Below are positions 24,401-40,000 of a stretch of DNA of 64,000 bases, piece by piece (position 1 is the stretch's first letter; the number at the start of each line of letters is the position of its first letter). Under the pieces are notes generated by a model. It saw only the letters and a program-made list of their open reading frames with translations, was not told the DNA's origin and made no database searches. A program made the position numbers and the translations under genes. The stretch is from Tomocerus qinae (Eukaryota; Arthropoda; Collembola; Entomobryomorpha; Tomoceridae). The stretch lies in the NCBI GenBank assembly GCA_020055645.1, contig CM034547.1, positions 23,832,513-23,896,512 of the forward strand. Direction: 5' to 3'.

Positions 24401-27400
24401 TAACGCTATAGATAGGCTAATTGCAAGGAGACAGAAGACATGTCAGAACTCAAAAAGTCATTCACTGTAAACACTTAAGGGCTTTAAATTCCCAAATGAA
24501 TGGATTGAGACATTTCAAAGAGATTACATTCTTTTGGCTTAACTGAGCTTTAGATGTTGCGTATTGCTTTACCTCACATGACTCCAACTGATGTGACACG
24601 AACAATGACATAAATGTTCTCACAAATACCATCCATGGAACACAAATGCGGGGAATTGATACTTTGATACATATTATTATTACAAAGCTCACATGTGTAG
24701 GGCTGAGATTAACAGATTGTCATGGATGATGATAATATAGGAGCGAAAGGAAATAAGAATGTATTTATACTTAAATGTGTCATGCAGTCCACAATTCTCT
24801 GTGACTCATCCCATTTAAGTACTTAATTCGGATTTAAATATATTTATTATCCTTTTGTCAATGTTAGAATAATGATTCCATTTCGAATAACAGAGTTCTT
24901 AAATTGACAAATATTTATCTCCTTTGTAATCATACTACCATACAAAGATACCCATTACTCATCATCAGTTTATAACCAGCATTATATTTAAAAGGAGAAA
25001 TTGAGTAACTAGAGTATAAAATATGACAAATCATAAGTTCTTGAGATGCTATTACCAAATATGGAGGTTTTTACTATGTCTCTAGGTACATAATTATTTT
25101 TTAGGTAGGAGTAGATACTTCTATATGTGCAACGGACATGAAAAACAAGTATAGCGCAAATTGTTTATTACTGCTGCGCTATGTAATCAAAAATTTATAG
25201 CAATTATGATGACAATGAAATTCTAGAGTAAATTAATGGGAATGGTTTTGGGTAGAGCTTTTCCTTTTGTCTCCGAAATGACTGCAGTCATTTTAGACTA
25301 ACTCAACATGACTGCAGCTCGGGTGCACTGACAGTGAGTTACTTATGTTTTGTATGAATGAGTCTCCTTTGTAGGTCTTTCCATTCCATTAGTCTGTGAA
25401 CTACTTATTGTTGGAAAACCGTGTACATTTACATGTATTATCATCCAAACTTCCAAATCATCACTTCCATTACTAGTATCACGATGTGTTCACACGTAAC
25501 AATTCGGATAAATATAACCTGCCACCACTTCCTAATGTTCAACTAAAGTACCAGCGTCTACAAGTCAAGTAATCGTGAGAGTGCATTTGACTAACAATGG
25601 ACACACAAAATTATTTTAGATGATTCATATCTCTTCTAGTACTAAAAGGAAAATGCAATGAATAGAAATAGTTTCCTAAAATATACTGAGAATATTTTTA
25701 CAAATAAACAATAATAAAAAACTAACGGTTAGCCATATTAAATTATTTTATACCTTATCCTCTACTTGAAAAAACAATGCCCGTGTTATCGACACCTACC
25801 CAACAATTTGGCGCAGGAAAATATCATTTTGTGCAAAGACCTTCCTTGTACATTTAACTTATCTATATAGGTAGTTTATGTCTATTTATTCTGCAGTTGT
25901 TACTGATAATGGCCAAATGTACAGATATGTAATCAGGAAAAATATCCAGTTATTTCCAGTATTTATATCGGCGAAATTGTTGAATGAATTGCTTGCAGAT
26001 GTTAATATTAATTTATAGGGCACATAAAGCAACTGCTTGTAACTAAGTCATGGGTCTTTTCTGACGAAGGTGTGAACTTATGTTTTCTGAATGGTAGTTC
26101 TGACAAGAACTCTTATGAATGCACCTAAATTCCAACGACAACCAGTTGGTATAATGAAACCCCATGTCAATGTAAAATTTGTAATTAATCCAGATTATGC
26201 TTAACTGCTGTATGATTGTTGTTACATAAGAGCTTCATTCAATATATTATCTGTAACACTAGGGAGCAATGAATGAGAATATTATTTACCCCAATTCAGA
26301 ACTGTTCAATGATAATCTCAAGTTGAACAAAGAGCACATGTAGTATTGTCGTACATTTAAGTATGTCGTGAAATACTGATACGGCTATTTTACATACAAT
26401 GGAAATAAAAAACGTGCACAGAAGATTGTAATAATGGAAAATGATTTTAAAATTCCAACAACAAAATTCAATAGCTTTGTGACAGACAAATGCCAACTCT
26501 CGTTTACCAATTTTTTCACTCTCTGTACTAATGGATTCGTTATCATATCATATCTTTCTAATAAATTAATTGCTTGTAATGGTAAAAGTATTTATGTTGT
26601 AGTGGCAAGCATTTATTTGATTGAACAGATTACCCCTTGCTGTGTTATATTTATTTTCCATTAACATGCACCGTCTCATATACACCTCCTTCTAATTTGT
26701 AGCAATGAACATTGTGAAGTAACTAAAGAGTGAATAATTCTTCAATTAATATGTCGTAGATGAAATGCACTTCGTCAGGCCAGTTCTCTGAAGTTATGGC
26801 AGTAGTAACATGCCCCCATCACCTTATGCATCATTTGGAAACGAAAATGTAACGAAATACGTTTTTATCTGTACAATAGAACAAATGTTCATTTTCCTGT
26901 AATATTTTATTGTTATATATTTTTATTATGGAAGGGGAGTATTTTCCATGCATTTATCAAGGATAAGTCATTACAGCCACTGCATTAAATGTATGAACGA
27001 GAATGAATGTCATAAAAATGAGACTCTTCTAGTTTAGGATTTTTACGAATATGGATGATTTTTTCACTGTGCCAATTACTCTGTCAAAAATGAGAATATC
27101 TAAAAATGAGTATAAAATTCTGTTCTTGAATGAATCCCTAATTATAGTGGGCGATGGTAAATGATTGTTATTTTCAATTGTATGAAGTTGATTTCCTTGA
27201 AGAGATTGCAAAGTAGGACAAAATTGAGTTTGAGTTGTGTATGATTTGTATGTCAATGCTGAAATAAATATTGGACAATAGGCGAGTTGATTTCTTTGAT
27301 GCGTAATGATTACAAAAAACTATATTTTATGGATTACTTTTCCATTTCTCATTTCACACAGATGAAATAATCGCACACACAATGCAGAAACTACTGCTAC

Positions 27401-30400
27401 AAAATTGATAGATTTGATTACAAATGATGAGTAACTTATGAAAGAGAATTGATTGAATTACATTTCATTCAGCTTTTAAAATAGAAGAACGCTACAGAGC
27501 GTACAGGTATAGTGTCTATTGAGAAAAAGACTACTTCTACTTACATAAGTCTACTTTGGCTTCTTAATTAATTATAATTTTCCATGCGATCAACTTGTCA
27601 TACAAATAAGGTACATAATTTTTCTTTCTTTTCACAAGCATTTTACACAGGTTTCTCGTGTGCGACTGAGTTTGTCACATCACACGTTAAGCTAATTTAA
27701 GTTTATTGAAATTGCATTTTGATGTAGGTATTGTTTCATTTATGCACTTGTGACTGTAGCAGTCACTTTACTACTTGCTTATCTAGCAATTTAGGTATAT
27801 AGTACAATATATTGCTACATGGTATGACTCTATATCTACATACATTTAATTACACTACGTAACTTTAAGAGATCTTTTCCATTAATTAAAAACATTCTTT
27901 TCCATTAGTAAAGTCTAGTCTACTCACAAAATTTAAATGTGAACATTTTTTAGTTGAATTTACTCCAGAAAACATCACTAATGAAGGATTATTCCCAACA
28001 TTTTATTCTATTCACCTATTTACATTGCCAATGATTCCAATGCTATTATGTAAATGTATTTTACACATGGACTAATTGTTCCAATTTTCATAAGTTACAT
28101 TTTAGTTTTCACTTTTAGATGATAAAGAGACTCATAAAAATATAAAATTTCATCAAACAGCACCACTAGATATTTGAAACTCCATTAATTCTTGCTGAAG
28201 CGAACCATTCGTTTGCTCTGTTATTGGATTGTAGTATGTATAATGTAAAATTGTAACTACTTACGTCTACCATTCATAACGTTCAAACAGATTTCCACTT
28301 GAATTCACCAAACACTTGCCGTAGCATAGAATTAACTATTATAAGTTTAACAATAATGAGCACAATGGTGAAAGTAATAGGTATTCACGATATTATTATG
28401 TAATACATATATGTAGTATATATTTCTACACAATCTTGGTTCTAAATTTCATTCTCGCCATTTCCATCCAAGCGAACACTACAAAATTAGAAACTACCTA
28501 ATTAGTTAGTCTTATTACAAAAGAAGCATATTTAAACTACAAAGTAGAGTTATCAAATTATTTTATTATTATACAATCAAAATAATCCATAATGTGTATA
28601 TGTATATTTATCCTAGGAAAATTTTATATGCAGGTTAATTCTATGTATGATATTTTACACGAATATGTAACTAGAATATTGAATACAATACAATAGGAAA
28701 GGAGAGGCTTTAGGTAGTCCTAATTGCTACTTGGCTTGACATTTTAGTCGAGATCGCAAGAAACCCTTAGTGGTCTGCTAATGTAATTTATATGTATACG
28801 AAATGAACTGTTTTATACTGTGCGTAGCCTATAGACTCTTTATATTATATTAGATTGTAGTATTATTAGGGATAATATTGCAATAACTTTGAATATGTAC
28901 AACGGAAACTGTTTTGTATTCATACAAATAAATGTGTTCGAGTTATAGGTTTGTGTAGTAGTGTGTGTATGTATTATATGAATGAATAGCTTGAATAACT
29001 ATCCCATTTATTACTACAAGATTTGCTCTGGTGAAGTACACCCTTCGGAATACGTGATCATAGAAGCGGAAATTAAATGCCACACCGTTTTAAGAACTGG
29101 AGAGCCGTTTTTGTCTTCCACTACCTGATACGCTCTTCAGACTCCGTAGATACAACTCCATACACACTTCTCAACTGCTTTACTTGAGGTTACGATCTAA
29201 TTCTCATTTCATCTATTTAATAGCGTGCACTATACCGAGAGATGCAATACCCATACTATAGTTATATACTACAACAGTTCTCAAGTCGACCCAATGGGAA
29301 TTTAGAAAGCCTTGCCAAATGGTTTGAATTTAACTTTTACCCTTTCTCTTTGATTTCTCCTTAGAAAGTCTCGCTCTATATTTTCCAAGGATACATTTCA
29401 CTCACTTTATTGCTCCACATACACCAGTCAGAAGACAAACTTTCGTATTGTTCACAACTTTTATTATCCCCCATAATACCAAATACTTGAATCTCATTTT
29501 TAGATTAAACTCTCCAATAACATAAATCTTTTACAATTAAACCTCTTAAACTTAACGATAAAGATGGCTCTTAAAGTTTAATCACTTCTTAGATAAGCTA
29601 TTGGACTTCTAATTGCTACAGTCTAATACAAATCATGGTAACTAACTTTAATTAGAACAACTGTAGTTGAGTCTGGCGTATTTCTTTTGTCATTTGATGC
29701 TTATTTTTAGACTATTCACAATGATCATGTTTCTACCCTTATTGCAGGTGTTTATCTCGCAATTTCTTTTCTTGGAAGGCCAACATAATGGAGTAGCATT
29801 AAGTAATATTTACTTCTGTTTAGGTCTATTTGTTTGCACGTGAATAGCAATAAAGAGTAGGAATGCATTATACAACAATAGCTTGTTATGAAAAACAGAG
29901 TTTGGCGTTTTGTTTGCTTTGCAAGTTGTCAGTGAGTAACTAATGACGTGTCTTAAATCACCTTGCACTATAAGTTGATATAAATGTCGCAACTTCTTTC
30001 CTTGTAGGATGTGGTATATGATTATCCGATATATTTTGGCATTGAGTAATACAATGTTTTTAGCTTGCCTATGCTAAAAAGATTGCAAAATAGGAAGGCA
30101 TGTTTTAAGCTATTGTCAATTGCTACCTATCTACCCTTTGCAATGAATATTTGAATAAAAGATTTTTAAATTGGATAGATAGGAATCATTTTGAGAGTAT
30201 AATGGAACGACAGAGTAAATACTAACAGTTCATCAATGTTGGAATCCTATATAAGCAGAAGCTTTTAATTTCAATTTGATTGATTTATCTCAATTACATA
30301 CCTTCATTCATTCTCGTTCGATTAGCTATCATGTCAGCTAGTATTATGTAAGCGCATACACGTATACTTACTACAGAGAATCCTCGGGTAACATACACTT

Positions 30401-31060
30401 CCGTTTATCTCCCTCAAGTGATGTCAAAACCACAACATTGAATTGATAGTGGCATTTGTAGTGTAAAGCATGAAGTGGTAACATGTTTATTGCTGTGGAT
30501 CGATATGAATTCGGTTGTGCTCTGCATGGAACTTGGAATCTGAACTTAATAAATCCCCTTCTATGGTGAATGTTGGAAAATGAAAAGTGGGAAAAGGAAG
30601 TGAAATAAAATAAATAGATTATGGAGGAAGGAATGGTTATGTAATTAACGAAGTGAGAAGGAAAAGACCCTCGTTTGGTTTTCGTTATAGGGAAAAGTGA
30701 GTATTCACGTACTGCATTTCAACAATTCTATTTATGACATAAAATTAGCTGAATTACTCTGTCCATTCATACTCTGAAGTAATAAATGCAATTTTAGGGA
30801 ATCTCTTAACTGGAGTTACATTCCTTCACATGTGATGTACACCTAAATGGGAGTGTTGAGACGGTTTTTGTAGACATTTTAATACAAGTTTCATTAGTAG
30901 TAAATACGAGTTTGTCTTAATGTTCCCCTGAGTGTATCTTCATGTTGTATCGGTATGTATATGTTAGTGATTATAATGAGAAAGTCTGTCTTTCGGATGT
31001 AGGCATCTGATAAGTACTTATAAATATCCTTAAAGGACTGAAATTACTAGAGAGGAACTC
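21466..31060. other. Intergenic DNA between convergent genes, left part
   Basis: No coding exon, RNA gene or mobile element was recognised. Many short open frames exist on both strands without family resemblance. 23170-23183 contains AGTATACCTACTTA, one copy of the recurrent word described in the findings. Confidence 0.6.
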
Positions 31061-31900
31061 ACTAACTACGAGATAACTTAGTGGATACGAGACGATGGAA
31101 TTCATTTCTTTCTGCCAATAGTATATAGCAACTCGTACAATACAACATTTTGACATGACATGGTGTTCCAGTATATTTCTGTAATTTAACCCTTTCTTTA
31201 TGTGTGTTGCCTATTAGTGGAAGTTGGAGTAGAGAGTCGACACACTTTATATATAAGTAATCCCTTATTCCATCTTTTGCTTTTGTCTGGTTGACGACGG
31301 CTGCCTGGTGATGTTGGTGACTAGAGCTGGAATTCTGAACTGACTGGAACGAAGTGAAAGATTCAATAGCAATGATGCAACGAAGAACCGGATGAGACTT
31401 AAAGAGAAAATTCCTAACTGACGACTGACTGAAGAAAACGTTAAGAGCTGAACTGAAGAACTCGAGGTTGCGACACAATTAATATGGTCTCCTCCATCTC
31501 CTCCTTTTCTTTGCCTTTCCTATTATTTCTCCCTTCCCTTGTCTTCCTTCCCTCGTGTCTAATGTCTATTTGAAATCGTAGTGCAGCTGCAAAGCAGATC
31601 TTTTAAGCTTTGACAAAATAACAGTCGACTAAAACGGATATCTATAGCCTTACCTCTTTTAGAGTACTCCTCCCAAAACTACCAAATAGCAAGATAGCAC
31701 CTTTAAGTAATTTATATCTTTCATCTCAAGCCTCCTGTTTTTTTCTTTTCATTTTCGAGCTTGGCTCCGGTTGTCCTGTTTCTGTCCGCCGCATTTCCAA
31801 TTCTTTTCTTTTTACTATTCTCTCCGTGGCCTTCCACAAAGCGAAAATGAGAACGCAAGCTTCGGAGAAAATAAAAGAGAGGAAAATGACTTAACCGACC
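31061..31900. other. Compositionally distinct block with pyrimidine tract
   Basis: The left half (to about 31480) read on the minus strand has repeated TTCAGT/TCAGTC words and a 138-codon frame without an ATG start. The middle (31486-31560) is an almost pure C/T tract on the plus strand (GA-rich on the minus). Such GA-rich plus initiator-like sequence can mark promoters in arthropods, but no coding exon lies downstream on either strand. Function unknown. Confidence 0.25.
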
Positions 31901-33970
31901 TCGTTTGTCTATTTATTGTAAATTTTCCCATTCATCCTTCGCCAACCAAAAAAATAAATACTATCTCTAACTCTGTCAAGTATCTCCGTATCGCTTTTTC
32001 ACTCTACTACATCTCTTACTAATAAAATTACTGATGATAATTACTCCGCTTCGAAACAAATACTAGCTTCTTCTCCTATGCATGGTGGTCAGTCCATCTC
32101 TTTTTTCGCAATTTTTTATTGCCTCATGCAGTGAATCTATTTATCCCTAATGTATTCTACGATCAATAGCTTGGGAAGAACATGAATAATTGAAATGAAT
32201 GGTACTACTAGACGCAGATCTTCATAAATCTTCAATTCACAATCATTTCTATTCAATTCTTCTATGTCAATAGAAGTTTTATGTACTTACTCATCTCTTT
32301 GTCGGTTCCGTGATCTTAATTTTTAAGAAGATTTAAATTCAATAAGTATAATGATAATAATAATAACAATATCAACAATACAGAGTACAAACATTCAACA
32401 CTGGTAGCATAATGTAGTGCAAATGTTTTGCAGTATACACTAAAGTATGTTGCTCTGCATGTTTGCGTGTTATGTATCAGTACCATACACCCATGTTGAG
32501 TTCTGCCATGATTTGCATTTTTAATTCAATCCCCATCAACAGCAACAAAGCTGAATTTATCTGTAGTAATTAATAATTCACCATTTAATGCTCACCAGCT
32601 ATGCATTCACTTTAAATTGAATCCAATTATGCCAACGGACATGCCGTAGTTTCTACTCTCCTACTAACAAACAAGATCATCCGTGAACCATCGTTCTTTT
32701 ATCAGATTAAATTAAACCAATCTGACTGGTTTATATTAGCTAGTTGTTATATCAGCCGTGTACATTTCCATTAGCACATGCATCTACCGCTATACTTGAG
32801 CCTTTTAAAAATGTGCACCTGACTTCACTGCATAGATTGTTATATTTTTCTGTATCATATTGGAATGCTATTGACACAGCATGTTATTCACTCTTTAGAC
32901 AGAAACAAAATAGGAATAGAATTAATAGAGAGTCAGTGTGTGCGATAGGCAATCAATTTTTACTGCTTTTTCTTGTACATAAACTCGGGAGTAAGTTGTA
33001 TAGTGAAACTATATCTGTGTATACTACTATTTCAGAAATAATTTATGTGTACATGTGTTTTTAATATACAATGCAAGAGTGTCTGTTGTAATTCTAATGG
33101 CTAATATTTTAACTACCCTAAACTCTTCCTCTCGTTTACTCCAGCAGATATTAATAAAAAATTCAACTACCATTTTATTAGGCCATTGACTGAATGATCA
33201 CTGATCTGGCATTCCCATCTAGTCTTATATGGTTTGCACCTTAATGAAAGATAAAAATTGTAATGGTTTTTCAAAACTCAAGCATTGCCTACTACTATTA
33301 TAGTATCGATTTGAATTTCCAATTTAAGTCTTTATGGCTTTACAAATGTTTTTTGAAATGCCTGAGTAGTATATAGATTGTAATTCCCATGAGCGTAGGC
33401 ATAAAGTTGCTGAAAGTGGACTGGAATAGATTCTACTAAAACAATTTTGCATTCGTAGGTTTTCTAATTATTGCTTTATAGGTATATCAATAACACTGCA
33501 CTCTAATGAATTGGTATTCTCTCTGCAATTCAGCATTTTCCAAGTTTAAATGTAAATCGTACACGTAGTGCTTAGGTATGTTTTGTGTCTGACAGAGGAA
33601 ATTCACTTTGCTGACGGTATAAGAATTTTCTATGATTACAAAGGAGAAAATGGAAAAGAGATGTAAATGTGTGTAGACAATCAATAATTTCTGCAGCTTA
33701 ATTATTCAAATTGATGAATAGAAAACAGGTACTAAATGTATCAAACTGAAGTGTTGATAAACTGGTTGAAATTGAGATGTACTGTTTAATTATGCTAATG
33801 GGGAAAGAATACAAAATTTCAATTTTGAAACTAATGGATTAAATGTGTAATTGATTAATCTGGAAGTAAAAAGTTTTGTGCAAGTGGAAATTAGGCCAAA
33901 TATAGCTACGAAAGAGATGGGAAGTCTAAAAGAAGTGAAGGAGAGTGTCATTATTTATCGTTTTTATTAG
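31901..33970. other. Non-coding intergenic DNA
   Basis: AT-rich and without recognised genes. A short ATA-type trinucleotide run lies near 32350-32370. Confidence 0.55.
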
Positions 33971-34045
33971 TGTCGCTTGAGCCATTATTGGAGAGGAGTC
34001 TCCAATCAAAAACCGGGGAGCTTTTCTCGGTTTCTATCTTAGATG
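33971..34045 (+). other. Orphan exon-like block with internal hairpin
   Basis: It is preceded by CGTTTTTATTAG and followed by GATG|GTAAGG, good splice signals. The 75 nt are open in one frame (phase 1 in and out), including SLEPLLERSLQSKTGELF. Bases 34010-34033 can form a 10-bp stem (AAACCGGGGA with TTCTCGGTTT, using G-U pairs) around a 4-base loop. No partner exon was found and no family is recognised, so it may be an exon of a non-coding RNA or chance. Confidence 0.2.
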
Positions 34046-37000
34046 GTAAGGGAGCGATACGTCAACTTCAAAATTCGACCGTGCCTGAGGATGTCTTATT
34101 GAATAAGATTTATTATACTGTTGTATATGTTACACATTCAACAATGTATCGGGGAAAGGTTGAAGGAGACTACTTATAGCACAGCATGCATCAGATGGAT
34201 TATTGTGTATGTGCAGCTCTGCAAACTAGATCGTGCAAAATGGATCTTTCACTACGAAGGATATTTTTCCGAGGCACTCTCGCTTTATTATATTACCCAT
34301 TTGAATTTTCCTTCTCTCCTAAAACTTTCTTCCGCTCTCTTTCAAGACTTCTTGATTTTTTATGTCTCTCGAATTCCATGAATGATCGCTAGTTTCATAT
34401 AAATAAACATCCGAACTCACTCTAAGCGTATATCTTTAGGAAAGAATGAGGACTAACATCAAATTGCTCTTTAAAGTTTTGTTAAACAGGAGATCGCATC
34501 CTTTAGGTATTTGTAATGGAGTCTGACTGATGCGATAACACTATCTACATGCATAACTTTCCACTTTTTTATTTGTATTCACAGCATATTAAATGTGATC
34601 CTACTCACAGTTTAAGTAAACAAATGATTCCATTCCACTATCTTTTATTTACCATATTCTCTAATTACTCTAAGTGTGCATTTATACTATGCACCTAAAA
34701 GCTTAATTTAAACTTACACATTAATCAGCCAGCCGATGTGATCTCATTTAGTACTATACTAGGTAACATCTATATATTTGCTAAAGTTTGCAAGGAGTCA
34801 GAAAATCCCTGCTGTCCACAATATAATTAATTACCAATGCATTAGCTTGATTTGATTTATTTTTAGTATAGAAATACTTAGAATTTTCATAGTACTCTAC
34901 CGTTGGGAACTTGAGAACCTTTTATATGTATAGTAGTAGTTAGTATCCTAATTAGGCTTTGTTGTGAATTATTGTTAGTAAATACCAAATGTATCTTTTT
35001 TAGTAAGGTTAGGCTAGTTATTTGCTTAATGACACAGTAATCGATTTTCGATTAGTATAGTAATTATTGGCAGTGAAGTGAAGATGAACTAGAACACAAT
35101 TATTATTCTCAATCTGTAGTTCCCACTAACATTTTTACTTCGCATGCATTCTCAATTTTTTATATCTCATGATCTCCATCTCATTATCAAAGAATGTTCA
35201 AAGGAAGAAATGCTGAATATAATCTTTCTATTATAAAAAATCCTTTGTTATTCGCACCAAATCAAATTGCCAAGTTATTACGTATGACACAAGGGTCAGA
35301 CCAAGATCAGATAGCATCTACATTCTTACACATTATACATTCATCTAGTGTTTCTTAAATAAATAATTTTTCTCAATCCTTAAGCTGAATGGCTATTTGA
35401 ATGACGTTTGCACGAATGAATTTTGTTGCAGTCCTTATTGTCAGTACATAATATGTATCTATGAATGTTAATTTAGTTAGTAGTGACAAGGCAGCAAAAC
35501 TGCAAACATTTGGTTTGCACTTACATTAATCTATGTAAAGTATACTTAGTAAACAATGGATTCCTTGTCTGCATGTTGTGTCCCTGGAGTAATGAATGAC
35601 TCATCAATCAGCATAGTCATCATGTTGCTAATAAAATGTTCATAATATACATATATGTAAATACATATAATATATATCCATATTAGCATTTTTCGTATAG
35701 TTCTCTGTATAGTGAAACATGACAGAATCTTTTTAGTTTTGCTATGCTATTTTACAACTTTTTTTATGTCTGCCTTCCCACCTACAACAAGCTCTGAAAA
35801 TAAGCCCAACATAAACATGCACTTCTACATCATCATCTCATCATCTTCCCAAGTCGTCAAGTCAAAAAGCAGTTCGCCCTCACTCGTCCTATCCTCTGCA
35901 TTTCCTTGGTACTTTTAAATGCAATGCAATCACAATTACTTATATCTTATGCATATGTATCTGTTCTGTGCATCTGTATTTCCTTACTATATATCTACTA
36001 TATAATTATTTCGCAATGTTGAATATATTACTATATATTTACCAGTCTAATGTATTCTATATTATTAATTTACACTAGTAACCTACTGGGATTCTATGTC
36101 AAGTCCATATGCTAAAAGACTTTGCATATCATGGATCTAGTAATGGATTAATGTAAATTACAACAACTCCTAGAACAATCCGTATAAAACGTGTTAGTAT
36201 AATATGTAGGTATGTTTAGTTTTCATTATCGCTACATACTCAAATCTCTATTGTTAGAAATGACGTAAGATTCAAGGAACGAGACGTTATCTCTATCCCT
36301 GTGGTAGTTTTAACTCTCACTTATAAATAGTAGGTATGTCACTATGTACAATACTAACAATTAGCAAACTTGGAAATCTCAGCGCAAACAAATAACAAAA
36401 CGCACACTGGCAGTTATTAGATATTTATGAATGATTGGTATGTATGAGATAAGTCGTCACTCGCTTTTTTCCGTATGTTCCAGAGTTCTATTATTATTTA
36501 CGATTTTCACGAGTATATGTATGTATTTTATGTTGTATTGCAATAATGGTTATTGTTATGTTGTTATTTCTCAACTGAATAAATATTAAAACAGGTTTTG
36601 GACAATATTTTATATGCTGGAGGATAAAAACGATGTGTAGTAGTTAGTATCTATATGCTGTAGACGTTGTATTGTATTGTACTCAATAATCCAATTTAAA
36701 TGCTCAATTCCTACTCATGTATAATAGTACTGATAAAGTTAAGTTTGTATTTTATATTTATATTCTTTAATAAGATTGGGCTTTTGATTGCACTGTAATG
36801 TAATAGTAATATTGACTTAATTTTGATTGATAAGCAGCAGAATACGACGTTGGTTGCTCTACATTTACTGGTATACACTAATTCAAACTACTGACCACAT
36901 TAATTAGTAGCAATAGTTCTGTATATAATAAGCTAACAATAATAAAGTGAACAATTTGTAGTAAAAGACAAGTAACAGTAATGACGCGTATAAACTTCCG

Positions 37001-40000
37001 ATGTGTTTTGGTTTCAGGCTATTTTTTACATACAGTTTTGTGGTCTGGTGGCAGCAGTTCTTTTTAAATATTTCTATAGTATTTTATCTATTCTTAGAAT
37101 TTACTACAATCTTTACACAGTACTGTTATAAATAATTAACTTGGTGCATAGGTACTTATATAGTAATATGATGATGCTATCATTTTAGGTGTTTGCATAA
37201 CACAACTAATTATACATAAGTCTATTCGTACGAGTTACATTACTTTACAAAGTCAAGTCACACAATCTAACAAAAACCGTATTTTCTTAGAATATATGTA
37301 ATACTTTTTCAAATGAGAACAGAAAATTTGTTACAGCAATTAGAAGCGTTATAATATAGTATAGGTATGTATAAGTGTAGTTAGTTTAGATGTGTAGGTA
37401 TCCTAATTATTTTAGACAATGATTTCATGTATTGCTATATAGTATAAACCTGTACTCAAGTATTAATTTCGCACAAAACTACCATTTAAATGATGCTCAG
37501 CATGTTATTATTTTATACGGAAAGATAATTCAATAAATCTAGGGTTCGTATATAGTAAGTATTGCAGTTTAGTATTACATGTACGGATATTCGTAATATT
37601 GCTTCACATTTATGTAATTTAATACACAATTCATTAATTAAAATAAGTAAGAAATGATTTTAAGCGATTCGTAATGGAATGAACATGGTTTGTTACCAAA
37701 AAAGTGAGTGTATATTGAATTAGAATTGTATATTTATTTTGTTGTATAGGATTCACAAATCACAGCTCAACCAACGTCACGGTGTGAATTGGTGAGAAGA
37801 ATGTGTCAGAAGAAAAAGAGTTTTTATCAGTTCTGTCACTCACTCAACATTCATTCATAATTTGCTTCTTTCCTTTGGTGGGGTGAGATAAGACGGAGAT
37901 GACTTCAAAAAATTTGTGTGAAGTAGTTTGTTTATAATCAGTATTGCAGATGATGGTTATAGCGTATCTTCAATTTGCCTACACCTTTTAGGAGTAACAT
38001 AATACTCAGCACATCCATTGCTTTGCATTACAATTATGAACGACGCCTGCAACTTCCTGCAGAGTGGAAATGGTTCCTTTCTGTGTAAACTTAAATAATG
38101 ACGTGCTCTGTTTTATTGTTACTCTTGATGTTTTTTTCCAGAACCAGACAAATTGGAAGCAAAGCAGAATACATAAAATGGAGCATTTATTTTCTTGACA
38201 TGCTGTCAGCATTGATTTTCCTTGTCTTGTTTAGTTTGTAAACTTGTATGGAATTAGCGGTTAGATGGATGGTAAATCTTCTCCTCACGTTTCCTTACGC
38301 TTATATATTAATTTACTTTAGTGCATTCTAAACAAACAACAGGACATTTATTTTTTGCTCCTTGTCCTGACGAAGATAACTCTGAAACTGTCGAACTGTG
38401 AACTTGAATGCTAATCTAATTTAAGTAGAAAAATTAAGGATCTCATTTTACGAATTGCAGAGAATGACTGGCTCGTATTTTGCAGAGTAATAAATAGTTA
38501 CAGGGTTTCTTACAGCCTACAATAAAATTGTAATTAACATAATGCAAATGTAATATCGGGATAGTAAGACGCATTAAATAAGTACAGTTGGTGTTTCGGG
38601 ATACAGAATAATGAGGTTTTTAGCATTCCTACACATAGTATACAATTTTGGTGTATATATAGCATTAGTTTAACTTGTATGTATAATTTGACTACTTGTG
38701 TGTAATACAACGGTGGAGCTCAGTAAAAAGCTATATAGTGAGACTACTGTTAGATTTCCATATATAAAACGAAATGCTAATTAACACGAAGACGATTCCA
38801 CTATTGAATGAAATATGTGTACTTATTAAAATGTAGAAATAGAAATGCGTAGGCCTGGTTGTACGTACGATGTAGTAGATAATCTGAATCTTCTTTTGGT
38901 AAATTAAGATATGTTGACATACTGACAACAGTTAAGGGCATTAGGTCATATTCTCATAACTGATACTGTGTATAGCGTTTCGCTTGACATACATAAGGTG
39001 TGTGTAGTATAACATAAAATTCATTGCATTATTTCCTACTCTATCTCTAGTCTAAAAACTGCTTATATTAATAGAATATAAATGATGATTGTTGGAAATG
39101 TGAGTACTAAATCTTATGTAATAACAGTAAATTAAAAAAACTAAACCTTTTGTTTTAATTAGGATTTGACAGCTCTGTTAAGTTTCCAGGGAGGATGAAT
39201 CAGTCGAAGGCAATTATTAAAATCTAATGCTAATTGCTATTTTACTTGGCCAACGTACAATGCTTAGCTTAAGTAACTTAATCATTGTTAATAACAAAAT
39301 AAATTGAACGAACAGACGAAGGAATAAATGACTCAATTTTCACAGGACTCACAATAAAAACATGATTTGGATATCAAACTCTACTTTTCAAAACTATAAA
39401 CTAGCCGATGTCAACTAGAAGGGTTGGACTTTCAATTGTTCTCTCTTTGATGTTCGTTCGTACCTATTTGTCTTAACCTCTTAACATAGTTATGTTTCAG
39501 TACAATACTTGCGTTCAACTTCGTTATTTATATACATGTGTCCTATAGCGCAGAGATTTCTTTTCCAATTAAGTTCTATTTGTAGAAGCACTTTTTACAC
39601 ACTCGTTCGTAACATTTTATAAAACGCTCAATCAACACTAGTTATTATGTAGTTAATAGTAAAGTTCATTGTAGCCACTTAAAATCCTGTTGACTTGACT
39701 TGACTCTCTACAACAATCCGACGCACACCCCAGCAGAGCCCACACACACACACATCTGTACGTGATGTACAGTGTTAGTGATACTCTCCTATACAGACTC
39801 ACTATAGTACAATAATGCATAATCACTCCCTTCTGTTGTTCTGTTCATTCTTCTTATTAGTATGTAGTGAAAGTCTTGTTGCTGAATTGAATGTAATACA
39901 GAGTCTTAGAACATAATCTTGTAAATGCTTTTGTAAATAGGATTTTGAAGGTATATGTAGAATATCTTCTGCTACTATTTACTAATATGACTACATTCTA

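Noticed and set aside
31062-31478. 138-codon minus-strand open frame
   Set aside because: The first codon is TTG, there is no family resemblance, and the composition suggests chance in a less AT-rich block.
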